DNA of 64,000 nucleotides from Fidelibacterota bacterium (GTDB lineage: Bacteria > Fidelibacterota > UBA8477 > JABMPR01). Both the position numbers and the translations under genes were made by a program. Below are positions 9,236 to 17,867 of the stretch, piece by piece; positions within the stretch are counted from its first letter, which is position 1, and the number at the start of each line of letters is the position of its first letter. The DNA lies in assembly GCA_016845065.1 (NCBI GenBank), contig JAERTG010000175.1, forward strand, positions 124,001 through 188,000. Direction: 5' to 3'. Below the pieces are notes generated by a model that worked only from the letters and a program-made list of their open reading frames with translations, was not told where the DNA came from and made no database searches.

Positions 9236-9322
9236 GGTTGTATTTAACCCCGATCACCGCGAAACAGTACTTTTTTTCAAGAGGAATTCGATGGAAATTC
9301 CGATCCTCAGGAGCATTCCTAT

Positions 9323-10240
9323 ATGTCATTAATCTACCGCTTAGTTTTTGTTTTAATCATGATTACTGGTTTGGTCGGGCAGAACAAAATCGTTGAAATA
9401 AAACACAAAGATATTGATGAACAAAGCGCTATCATCAAAAGCCAAACCTATGATAATGTCTATTGGTTATGTAACGACTCAGGTGATAAGCCCTTCATAT
9501 TTCCTGTGACAGAAAAAGGCGAAATGATAGTACCTGATTTTATGAAAAAACGGTACCTGGGAAAGAAACTTGATGATTATCCAGGTATCAAGATTAAAAA
9601 TTCCAGCCTCATCGATTGGGAAGCCATGGCAGTATTGAAGGACACGCTGGTCATTGGTGATGTAGGCAACAATGGAAATACAAGACGAGATTTGGGAGTC
9701 TACATTATTCCTGAGCCCAATCCCAGGGCGACTTATGAAACCCGCCCATTACTCTGGTTGCCAGTGCGCTATGAGGATCAACACGAGTATCCAGCAGATG
9801 AGTGGGAATTCGATTGTGAGGCCATTTTCACGTTTCAGGGTAAAATATATTTCCTTACAAAGCACAGGGCAGATAGACACATCAGGAAGCCTGCCCCAGG
9901 CACGAAACTCTATAGAATGGATACCCGTTTCACCAATAAGGTCAATGTACTGAAGCTAGTCAATCGCATAGATGACCTGGGTGGTTGGGTGACAGATGCC
10001 AGTATGGCTCAGGATGAATCGGCTATGGTGTTAATCGCACAAAACCCGTTGGCAACCATTGTTTGGTACTTTCCTAAACCCAAACGAGGTGATGATTTTT
10101 TTGCTCAAACACCCCGGAGCTATAGTCTTGTTAAGGCAGATCAGGCCGAAGGAGTATGCTTTAAGGATCCCCAGACAATTATTGTGAGTAACGAACAGCG
10201 GGAATGGTTTGAAATTCCACTCTCAGCTTTTAGTAAATAG
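9323..10240 (+). CDS. Secreted hypothetical protein, propeller-like
   Basis: 305 residues with an N-terminal signal peptide (hydrophobic 5-18, cleavage probably after GLVG). I recognise no named domain. The pattern of a Trp-x-x-Asn-Asp-Ser-Gly repeat (WLCNDSG), DWEAMAV, GDVGNNGNTRRDLGVY and later EGVCF resembles a family of secreted beta-propeller proteins common in Bacteroidetes. Acidic and aromatic residues repeat at about 45-60 residue intervals, consistent with propeller blades. It probably acts in the periplasm or outside the cell. CAGGAGC gives a good ribosome site. The M1 aminopeptidase gene follows after 19 nt. Confidence 0.6.
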   Translation: MSLIYRLVFVLIMITGLVGQNKIVEIKHKDIDEQSAIIKSQTYDNVYWLCNDSGDKPFIFPVTEKGEMIVPDFMKKRYLGKKLDDYPGIKIKNSSLIDWEAMAVLKDTLVIGDVGNNGNTRRDLGVYIIPEPNPRATYETRPLLWLPVRYEDQHEYPADEWEFDCEAIFTFQGKIYFLTKHRADRHIRKPAPGTKLYRMDTRFTNKVNVLKLVNRIDDLGGWVTDASMAQDESAMVLIAQNPLATIVWYFPKPKRGDDFFAQTPRSYSLVKADQAEGVCFKDPQTIIVSNEQREWFEIPLSAFSK

Positions 10241-10259
10241 AATTAGTCAAGGACATGAA

Positions 10260-12806
10260 ATGAAATACGAACATCTCTCTCATCGCAATCATTACAAATC
10301 GGGTGATTTCACACTAAGTGGAGCCACTAAAAATTATGCTCCTGATCTCCAATTGGAACCGGTTCATACGGAGGTGCATCTAACAGTTGATCTGAATCAG
10401 AAATCAGCCGCTGGACATGCATTAATTACTCTGCGAGCAAACGTGGACGGACAACACTCAATAAAATTGGATGCAGTTGATTTTGAGGGTGTGAAGGTTC
10501 AGGACGCGAGTGGAAAGGGCTTGGACTCCTCATATAATGATTTGACCATCAATTTGCATTTTGATCAACCCTTTACTGTAAATGAAGAATGTGTAATCCG
10601 AGTAGAGTATAGCATTCAGGATCCCATTTCAGGACTTCAGTTTTTTGCACCAGATGAAAACCGACGCGAATTCCCCTTTTATGCTATTACAGATAATGAG
10701 ACAGAGCGGGCCAGATATTGGTTTCCTTGCGTAGATTTTCCTACGGTTCGTTCAAAAATGGAATATTTCCTCACGGCAGATGAAAAACTAATCGCGCTAG
10801 CAAACGGGGCTCTGATATCTGAGGAAACCAAGGATGGAATGAAGACTTCCCATTGGAAATTGGATTACCCATGCCCCAGTTATCTCGCCTGTTTTGCCAT
10901 TGGTGAATTTTCTGTTTATGAGGACGAACCACTCAGGGATATGCCCATCGCATATTTTGCTGACAAGTCCTATACGCCAAAGCAGCTTCAACGCACTTTC
11001 GAGCCCACCCGCAAAATGCTGATCTGGATGGAGAAAAAACTTGATATGGCGTTTCCCTATCCAAAATATTTCCAAATCGCCGGGAGAGAAGTTGGTGGTG
11101 CAATGGAAAATATTTCGCTTGTATCCTGGGATGACAAATTCATGCTTGATGAGACCATGGCGAAGGAATGGAAATACATCATGGATCTGATCAACGTCCA
11201 TGAAATGTCCCATTCATATTTTGGAGACGCTGTCGTATCCTATGATTTTGCCCATGTCTGGCTTAAAGAGAGCTGGGCGACTTATATCGAGTCGGTGTGG
11301 CTGGAAGATTCAGATGGCATCGATGCCATGCACTGGCAGCTCGCTGAAGAAGCTCGGAGTTATATAGGTGAAGCCAAGAATGACTATGTACGTCCTATCA
11401 TCACAAGAGAATACGATCACAGTTGGAATATGTTTGATATGCATCTTTATCCTGGTGGTGCCTGGCGATTGCATATGTTACGTCACCTTGTTGGTGATGA
11501 CAAGTTCTGGGCAGGTGTTCAGGAATATGTGAACACATACGCGGCTCGGACTGTGAAATCCCTTGATTTTCAACGATGTATAGAAAATCGTTCCGGGTTG
11601 AATCTTGATAGTTTCTTTGATATGTGGTTTCGTTCGAAAGGATATCCCATCCTGAAAGCAAGTTTTGAATTTGATAAGAAAAAAGGACAAGGACAATTTA
11701 CTTTTGAGCAGACTCAGGTCGATGCCAAAAGGGGAATAGAGCTCTTTGATTTTGATCTCGAGGTTGGTTGGCAAGACAGTAAGGGTCTTGATCATATCGA
11801 AAATGTCCATCTCACTAAGGGCACCCAAATTGTAAAAATCAAAATGAGTGAACCTGCACAATTAATCCTTGATCCAAACATGAAGGCACTCTTTGAGGCA
11901 GAATTTAACCCTGGAGATGACAAGCTACGCCACCTCCTGGGAAATGGTAAGACGGTCCGCGGGCTAATGCAGGCCATGAGTGAATTAGCCAAGACTGGGA
12001 AACGAAAAAACCTACAGACCATCCGTGAATATCTAAAAAAAGAGAAGCGTTGGGGTCTCAGAATCCATGCTTATCGCTCTCTTGCCACAGTGGGAAATGC
12101 CTATGCATATACTCATCTCGCAGAACTACTGCCTCTTGAATCCGATCCAATGGTCATTGAAGAAGCTGCCAGAGCATGTGGTGCTCATCGTAACGATGCT
12201 ATGAGGGAAGCTATTCTCTCAAAATTGAAAGCTAAAGATCTCCCATATAGGGGAGAGATGGCTCTCCTGGAAAGTCTAGGAAAACAACGCAACGCTGATG
12301 ACATCCCTCTATTAACTGCCTATGCTAAAAAGGATGGCTGGCGGAATCTGGTCCGCGCAGGAGCTTTCCTCGGGTTGGCTGCCAGTCGCTATGAAGCCGC
12401 CTTAGAAGTCCTCCTGGATGGCATGGATGACCCAGTTCAGTTTTACGATGAAAAAATAGCCAGGGTTATGGCTCTGACATCCATGAAGGATTGGATGGCA
12501 CCCCATCTCCAAAAACAAATTACACAGGCAATTTGTACAGCCACAGAAGATCCCAGCTACCCTGTTCAAATTAATGCCGCCAGAGGCTTGGGGGCTGCAA
12601 AGGAAAATGCTGGGATTCCATTCCTGATTGCCCTTCAATCCCGATTGGCAGTACAGGATCACCCTCTCGTCAAACGTCAACTCCAGGCAATTCAAGCCTC
12701 AAGTGATGGTACTGAGACGAAGAAACTACAGAAGCAACTGGATGAGCTTGCTGAAAAGTTAGGCGGTCTGGAAAAACGACTTCAGGAGGTTGAACCTGAA
12801 AAATAG
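10260..12806 (+). CDS. M1 family metalloaminopeptidase with C-terminal HEAT-like repeats
   Basis: Zinc aminopeptidase of 848 residues that removes N-terminal residues from peptides. The exopeptidase motif GGAMENIS (near residue 277) and the zinc site HEMSH (314-318) followed 18 residues later by the Glu of LKESW are all present, so it should be active. The last 250 residues form alpha-helical repeats of the HEAT/armadillo kind (EEAARACGAHRNDAM, INAARGLGAAKENAG) ending in a short coiled coil. No signal peptide is evident. I chose the ATG at 10260, preceded by AAGGAC; an upstream TTG at 10209 would overlap the previous gene and has no ribosome site. Confidence 0.93.
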   Translation: MKYEHLSHRNHYKSGDFTLSGATKNYAPDLQLEPVHTEVHLTVDLNQKSAAGHALITLRANVDGQHSIKLDAVDFEGVKVQDASGKGLDSSYNDLTINLHFDQPFTVNEECVIRVEYSIQDPISGLQFFAPDENRREFPFYAITDNETERARYWFPCVDFPTVRSKMEYFLTADEKLIALANGALISEETKDGMKTSHWKLDYPCPSYLACFAIGEFSVYEDEPLRDMPIAYFADKSYTPKQLQRTFEPTRKMLIWMEKKLDMAFPYPKYFQIAGREVGGAMENISLVSWDDKFMLDETMAKEWKYIMDLINVHEMSHSYFGDAVVSYDFAHVWLKESWATYIESVWLEDSDGIDAMHWQLAEEARSYIGEAKNDYVRPIITREYDHSWNMFDMHLYPGGAWRLHMLRHLVGDDKFWAGVQEYVNTYAARTVKSLDFQRCIENRSGLNLDSFFDMWFRSKGYPILKASFEFDKKKGQGQFTFEQTQVDAKRGIELFDFDLEVGWQDSKGLDHIENVHLTKGTQIVKIKMSEPAQLILDPNMKALFEAEFNPGDDKLRHLLGNGKTVRGLMQAMSELAKTGKRKNLQTIREYLKKEKRWGLRIHAYRSLATVGNAYAYTHLAELLPLESDPMVIEEAARACGAHRNDAMREAILSKLKAKDLPYRGEMALLESLGKQRNADDIPLLTAYAKKDGWRNLVRAGAFLGLAASRYEAALEVLLDGMDDPVQFYDEKIARVMALTSMKDWMAPHLQKQITQAICTATEDPSYPVQINAARGLGAAKENAGIPFLIALQSRLAVQDHPLVKRQLQAIQASSDGTETKKLQKQLDELAEKLGGLEKRLQEVEPEK

Positions 12807-13149
12807 GATTCTACTCAATGCCATTTTATTTGCACTAACTCTCATATCCTGCGAGAAGGAAGCCAAGATTCTCGTATTGGAGCTGGACATTGCCGAACTG
12901 GTTTGTATTGATGGTCAGAAAATATTCGAAGGTCGCATCCTTGAGTTGGAAGGTATCAAGACAGTTTCTGCCAATATTCAAACTCACAAAGCCCAGGTTA
13001 GCCATTGGGACAACCAAGTTTCAGCGGCTGAAGTTCGGGCTCATCTTAGAGACTATGGTTTTACCATTGATCAAGTACCTGGTAATGTTATCGCTCGAGG
13101 CCGTTTACCTCAATGCTGTTTCACTTCTCAAACAGAAAGTGATGAATAA
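12790..13149 (+). CDS. Small lipoprotein with HMA-like (heavy-metal-associated) fold
   Basis: About 119 residues: a hydrophobic signal ending in the lipobox LISC, then a beta-alpha-beta-beta-alpha-beta pattern like a heavy-metal-associated domain (LELEGIKTVSANIQTHKAQV, then LRDYGFTID). The usual metal loop CxxC is reduced to a single Cys (AELVCIDGQ), and a Cys-Cys pair sits near the C-terminus (LPQCC). Metal binding is thus possible but unproven. The start is uncertain: AGGAGG at 12784-12789 directly touches the TTG at 12790, while a CTG at 12796 has ideal spacing and gives a typical MKNR lipoprotein leader. It overlaps the end of the aminopeptidase gene. Confidence 0.6.
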   Translation: MNLKNRILLNAILFALTLISCEKEAKILVLELDIAELVCIDGQKIFEGRILELEGIKTVSANIQTHKAQVSHWDNQVSAAEVRAHLRDYGFTIDQVPGNVIARGRLPQCCFTSQTESDE

Positions 13150-13158
13150 AGGAAACAT

Positions 13159-14295
13159 ATGATCACTCAAGAACAATTCAGATCCTACTTTGATGTAACC
13201 GAAAAACGTCTGTTTTTCAATCATGCTGCCTATAGTCCAATTTCCCGACCTGTGGTGAATGCCATAAATGAATTTTTTGAGCATCGTCAAAATGGCAACC
13301 CATTGTCCTGGAATATTGCCGTAGATCATATGGAAGGGCTCAGATCCAATTACGGGAAATTGGTGGGAGCACCGGCAGAACGGATTGCTCATATGCCAAA
13401 TACCGTTTCTGGTATCAACGTTCTTGCAAATGGTTTGGAATGGAAATCTGGTGATCATATTCTTCTTTATATGGATGAATTTCCATCCAACGTCATGCCT
13501 TTCCTCAATTTGAGGGATAAAGGGGTAGAGGTTGAGTTCATTAGTGCACCAGATGGCAGGGTAACTCCTGAATTATTTGAAGCAGCCCTGAAGCCCAAGA
13601 CTCGCCTTATCTCAATCAGTAGTGTCCAATATCTGACAGGTTTCCGTGCAGACATGAAAACGCTCTCAGCCCTGTGTCGTTCAAGAGATATATTGTTCTC
13701 AGTTGACGCGATTCAATCAGTAGGTGTAGTACCCACAGATGTTGTTGCTTCTGGAATTGATTTCATGGCAGTTGGCGGTCATAAATGGATGATGTCACCA
13801 CTGGGAACAGGTTTCCTCTATGTTACCGAAGAACTTCAGTCCCAACTGAAGTTAGCCAACCGTGGGTATATGGCTCACGTGAATCCCATGGATTTTGGAA
13901 ATTTTGACCAGGAACTCACTCCAGATGCCAAACGCTTTGAGTTGGGTGCTTTTAATGCCTCAGGAATGGTGGGAGCTGAGAGGGCGACTGAATTGCTATT
14001 GGATTGTGGTATCGACAGTATTTTTCGTCATATACGTAAACTAATAGGTCAATTCGAGTGGGGGTTAGAGGAATTACCGTTCTCAACCCTGTATGAATTT
14101 GAAGAGAATGAGCAGAGCAGTATTTGTATGTTTTCTCACGACGATCCTTCCCAAAATGAGTCTATGTTTGAATCACTTTCAGAATCTGGCGTAAATATCT
14201 CGCTACGTGGCGGTGGGTTACGTCTGGCACCACATTACTATAATACGTCGGATGAGGTAGACAAGATATTGGCTTTATTAAAGGGGTTTTCCTGA
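13159..14295 (+). CDS. Class V aminotransferase (cysteine desulfurase-like)
   Basis: PLP-dependent enzyme of 378 residues. The lysine that binds PLP is in the GGHKWMMSP segment (near residue 213), preceded by the SVDAIQSVG strand whose Asp contacts the pyridine nitrogen. HMPNTVSGINVLANGL forms the phosphate-binding region. The family includes cysteine desulfurases, isopenicillin-N epimerase-like and kynureninase-like enzymes. The C-terminal desulfurase loop Cys is not obvious, so I leave the substrate open. AAAGGAAAC precedes the ATG. It starts 9 nt after the HMA-like lipoprotein. Confidence 0.85.
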   Translation: MITQEQFRSYFDVTEKRLFFNHAAYSPISRPVVNAINEFFEHRQNGNPLSWNIAVDHMEGLRSNYGKLVGAPAERIAHMPNTVSGINVLANGLEWKSGDHILLYMDEFPSNVMPFLNLRDKGVEVEFISAPDGRVTPELFEAALKPKTRLISISSVQYLTGFRADMKTLSALCRSRDILFSVDAIQSVGVVPTDVVASGIDFMAVGGHKWMMSPLGTGFLYVTEELQSQLKLANRGYMAHVNPMDFGNFDQELTPDAKRFELGAFNASGMVGAERATELLLDCGIDSIFRHIRKLIGQFEWGLEELPFSTLYEFEENEQSSICMFSHDDPSQNESMFESLSESGVNISLRGGGLRLAPHYYNTSDEVDKILALLKGFS

Positions 14296-14384
14296 AAATA
14301 TTACAGGAACCAGCTTGACACCTGGGCGTAGATTAAGAAATAGTAGACGTCTATGAACAATTGGAAATGAATCGAGGATTAGCC

Positions 14385-15860
14385 ATGAACCGATCGCGAC
14401 GAAGTACCATAATTCTGGCTTTAGGGATGGGATTCTTCCTTACCCATTGTGCTAAGGAGGAAGTTGCAACCATATCTCTTGAAAAGGTTCCAGTCACCAC
14501 CAAATCTACCCTTGCTGCAGAGGAATTTCAGCGTGGGATGAACTACGCAAATACCCTCCAAACCGTAGAAGCTGCAACTCATTTTCGCTTAGCACTAGAC
14601 GCAGACCCAACCTTTGCCTCAGCCTGGCTCAATCTGGCATACGTCTCGCCAGGCACAGGATTGTTTGTATCATGCTTAGACTCAGCTAAGGCTTATGCTT
14701 CTATAGCCAGTGAAGGTGAACAACTTATTATCCTGGCTGCCAAGTATGGTTTTGAAGGGAACACCACGAAGCAAGAGAAAACCCTGCAGAAATTAGTTGA
14801 GATGTACCCGGGTGATGAGTCAGCTATTCTGCTACTAGGAAACTATTATTTTGGGTTACAGCAATATCATCAAGCGATTCAATCATACAATCAGGCGACC
14901 AGGGCAAATAATAACCTGGCAATTCTCCACAATCAGCTGGGATATTCACAACGAGCGCTTGGGAATTATGGTGAGGCTGAAAAGGCTTTTAAGTTTTCCA
15001 TCAAACTGAACTCAGAAAATCCTAATGCCTATGATTCTTATGCTGAGCTACTTATGGAGATGGGGCGTTTTAATGAGTCCATTGAGTTTTATGCCAAAGC
15101 ATTAGAGCTGGATCCGAATTTTGTAGCCAGCCATATTGGCATAGCATGCAATTACGCCTTTTTGGGTGAGCCTGGCAAAGCCCGAACTCAATTAGAGGTG
15201 CTAAAGGAAATTGCCCGAAATGATATAGATACAAGACGGGCAGTTTATACAGAAGCCTTAACTTATGTTTGTGAGGGCGAGGTCTCAAAGGCAGTACAAT
15301 CAATTCTATCAAATCTAAAACTGGCTCAAGAGCGACAGGATGTTGGAAATATAGCCAATGATTTGGTAATTTTAGGAAATCTATATTTTGAACTAAATCA
15401 GCCCTCAGAAGCATTGATCAGCTTTAACCGAGCCATTGAAGTAATTGATAAATCAAATCTTCCACAAGCAGTCAAAGTCAATGGTCATACGACACATCTA
15501 TTCAATCTTTCTCGTGTTTTTGCAGCACAAGGTGAATTTGAAAAGGCCAAGGAGACATCTGACCTCTTTGCGGAGCAGGTGGGTATTCGGAACAATCCCA
15601 TTCAAATTAAATTGATTTCTCAACTAAACGGTATTATCGCGTTGAATGAGGGAGAGTTTCAAATTGCAATCGATGAACTAGAGAAAGCCAATCAGCTAAA
15701 CCCATATAACCTTTTCCGTATTGGCCAGGCCTATGACGGCCTTGGAGACCACGAAAAAGCAGCTAGCTACACCTTAAGAGCTGAAGAGCTAAATGTTTTA
15801 AATAGTATGGATCAAGCTGTGGTATTGAGTAAAACGAAGTTCCTCAGAACCCCCTCTTAA
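14385..15860 (+). CDS. TPR-repeat lipoprotein
   Basis: 491 residues. A short basic leader and hydrophobic stretch end in the lipobox LTHC, so it should be lipid-anchored. The rest is about ten tetratricopeptide repeats, for example EEFQRGMNYANTL, GNYGEAEKAFKFSIKLN and GRFNESIEFYAKALELDP, each 34 residues, which form a protein-binding superhelix. No catalytic domain is visible. I chose the ATG at 14385 with GAGGA upstream; in-frame TTG and ATG codons at 14361 and 14367 are less likely. It overlaps the convergent TrhA gene by 4 nt. Confidence 0.8.
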   Translation: MNRSRRSTIILALGMGFFLTHCAKEEVATISLEKVPVTTKSTLAAEEFQRGMNYANTLQTVEAATHFRLALDADPTFASAWLNLAYVSPGTGLFVSCLDSAKAYASIASEGEQLIILAAKYGFEGNTTKQEKTLQKLVEMYPGDESAILLLGNYYFGLQQYHQAIQSYNQATRANNNLAILHNQLGYSQRALGNYGEAEKAFKFSIKLNSENPNAYDSYAELLMEMGRFNESIEFYAKALELDPNFVASHIGIACNYAFLGEPGKARTQLEVLKEIARNDIDTRRAVYTEALTYVCEGEVSKAVQSILSNLKLAQERQDVGNIANDLVILGNLYFELNQPSEALISFNRAIEVIDKSNLPQAVKVNGHTTHLFNLSRVFAAQGEFEKAKETSDLFAEQVGIRNNPIQIKLISQLNGIIALNEGEFQIAIDELEKANQLNPYNLFRIGQAYDGLGDHEKAASYTLRAEELNVLNSMDQAVVLSKTKFLRTPS

Positions 15861-16498
15861 GCTACTGGTGCTATGTGGAAGAACACTGCAAAAAAGTGGA
15901 AAAAACTTCCGGCCAGGACAAACCCATGCCAGATGGCATGATTATAAGGTAATTTTTCCCAGGCATAAAAAATCACACCTAGTGAATAGGCTAGACCTCC
16001 AGCAATCAGCCATACTAAACCACCTACCGGTAAGGCAGCAATGAGAGGTTTGATAGCTACAATGACCACCCAACCCATGAGTAAATAGAAAATCGTACTC
16101 AATATGTCGTATTTTGGTCCGAATATGAGTTTGAAAGTAACTCCCAGGATTGCCAATCCCCAAATGGTACCAAAAAGACTCCAACCCCAGGGACCTCTCA
16201 AAGTAACCAGTAAAAAAGGAGTATAGGAACCGGCAATCAGGAGATAAATCGCTGAGTGATCAAAGATACGTAAGACCTCTTTGATCCGTGGAGACTGAAA
16301 CCCATGATAGAGAGTAGAAGCCAGGTATAGTAGTATTAATGAAGTGCCATAAATGCTAAAACTGACCACATGCCAGACAGTTCCGTAGAGGGCAGCTCGT
16401 ACGACCAGCAGAACGAGACCAGCGATGCTTAAGCCGATGCCAATGCCATGAGTGATGGTATTGGCAAGTTCCTCATAATCTGCCCGGGATCGTCTCAT
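15857..16498 (-). CDS. Hemolysin III / TrhA family membrane protein (PAQR)
   Basis: 213-residue integral membrane protein with seven hydrophobic helices. The PAQR signature is complete: STLYHGF (Ser-x3-His), IFDHSAIYLLIAGSYTPF with its Asp, and the final HGFVLAGSFFHF His pair, which in related receptors coordinate zinc. Bacterial members are called hemolysin III or TrhA; a role in membrane energetics/homeostasis has been proposed, and a true haemolysin function is doubtful. Its ATG overlaps the stop of the M20 peptidase gene by four bases (ATGA), so translation is coupled. Confidence 0.9.
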   Translation of the reverse strand: MRRSRADYEELANTITHGIGIGLSIAGLVLLVVRAALYGTVWHVVSFSIYGTSLILLYLASTLYHGFQSPRIKEVLRIFDHSAIYLLIAGSYTPFLLVTLRGPWGWSLFGTIWGLAILGVTFKLIFGPKYDILSTIFYLLMGWVVIVAIKPLIAALPVGGLVWLIAGGLAYSLGVIFYAWEKLPYNHAIWHGFVLAGSFFHFFAVFFHIAPVA

Positions 16499-17865
16499 TT
16501 TATGTTTCCAATTTCTTCAAAAAAATAGACGATACTTTCAATACCTTTGTGGTAGTTGTACAGACTAAAATTTTCATTGGGGGCATGTGCATTCTGATCA
16601 GGGAGACCATATCCCATGAGCAGGACTGGAGCTTTGACTATATCTGCGAATACTTTTACGATGGGAATTGAACCGCCTTCACGCAGAAAATCTACTTCTT
16701 TCCCGAAAGCCTTCTCGAGGGCTCTTACTCCCGCTTGAAGTCCAGGATTATCCAGGTCTGTCACATATCCAAAACCGCCGTGCATGGCTTCAATGTTAGC
16801 TTCCATGCTATCGGGAGTTAGAGATTTGACATAGGCTATGAATTTGTTTGAGATATCCTCAGGATCTTGGTCGGCCACCAGACGCATGGATACTTTTGCA
16901 TGAGCCTCAGCGGGAATAACCGTTTTTGCACCTTCTCCCTGGAATCCACCCCAGATGCCATTGATATCAAAAGTGGGTCGTGCCCAGAGGCGTTCTAAAT
17001 CATCGTAGCCGGCTTCACCGAAAAGGGCAGGTGCATCAATGCTGTCTGCGAATTCCTTAGCGCTGAAAGGTAAGTTACTGAGTTTGTTATGTTCATTTTC
17101 TGTGATAGGCAAAACATCATCATAGAATCCTGGAATTTGAATACGTCCATCTTCATCTTTCATCTGAGCCAGAATTTCAACCAGGGCATTGATGGGATTC
17201 TTTACCAGGCCTCCAAATGAGCCAGAATGAAGGTCTGTAGAAGTCCCTTTCAGATTGACCTGGAGATATGCCAAGCCCCGCAATCCATAGGTGATTCCAG
17301 GATATCCTTCACGAAACATGGGGGTATCAGAGATGACCACATAGTCTGCTGCCAACCTTTCCTTGTGTTCCGTAATAAAATCTTCCAGATGAGCTGAGCC
17401 AACTTCTTCCTCACCTTCAAAAACCAATTTTACATTAATTGGAAGTGTTCCTTGAGTAGCCAGCCAGGCTTCAATAGCTTTGAGATGAATATAGATCTGT
17501 CCTTTATCATCTGCAGATCCACGTGCGAATATTTTACCATCTTTAATCACTGGCTCAAAGGGGGGTGAATTCCATAAATCCACAGGATCGACTGGTTGGA
17601 CATCATAGTGACCATAAATGAGGAGTGTAGGTGCCTCTGGGGCACCAAGCCATTCAGAATAAACCACTGGATGTCCATCAGTTTCAAAGATGGTGACCTC
17701 GTCCATGCCTATGCTGCGCATTTCCTTTTTCAATAGTTCAGCCATATCCCGCATATCAGCAGTATTATCTGGATTTGAACTAATACTGGGAATTTTTAGA
17801 ATATTTATTAATTCTTGCTCATACCGATCGTGGTGTTGTGATACGAACTTCAACGTTTTCTTCAT
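16495..17865 (-). CDS. M20 family metallopeptidase (dipeptidase)
   Basis: 456-residue zinc peptidase of the M20A/carnosinase group, probably cleaving di- and tripeptides in the cytoplasm. The first metal motif GHYDVQPVDP holds His86 and Asp88; the catalytic Glu lies in FEGEEEVGS (about 149-157); further ligands come from SDTP (Asp) and the C-terminal HAPNE His. A dimerisation domain is inserted at about 190-320. It starts 2 nt after the PepF gene ends and is coupled to TrhA downstream, making a minus-strand peptidase operon. Confidence 0.92.
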   Translation of the reverse strand: MKKTLKFVSQHHDRYEQELINILKIPSISSNPDNTADMRDMAELLKKEMRSIGMDEVTIFETDGHPVVYSEWLGAPEAPTLLIYGHYDVQPVDPVDLWNSPPFEPVIKDGKIFARGSADDKGQIYIHLKAIEAWLATQGTLPINVKLVFEGEEEVGSAHLEDFITEHKERLAADYVVISDTPMFREGYPGITYGLRGLAYLQVNLKGTSTDLHSGSFGGLVKNPINALVEILAQMKDEDGRIQIPGFYDDVLPITENEHNKLSNLPFSAKEFADSIDAPALFGEAGYDDLERLWARPTFDINGIWGGFQGEGAKTVIPAEAHAKVSMRLVADQDPEDISNKFIAYVKSLTPDSMEANIEAMHGGFGYVTDLDNPGLQAGVRALEKAFGKEVDFLREGGSIPIVKVFADIVKAPVLLMGYGLPDQNAHAPNENFSLYNYHKGIESIVYFFEEIGNIK

Positions 17866-17867
17866 GT

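Noticed and set aside
10797-11213. Long antisense frame within the aminopeptidase gene
   Set aside because: Fully covered by a gene with all catalytic motifs; no domain or ribosome site of its own.
15070-15414. Antisense frame within the TPR lipoprotein gene
   Set aside because: Mirror of the tetratricopeptide coding repeats; no independent support.
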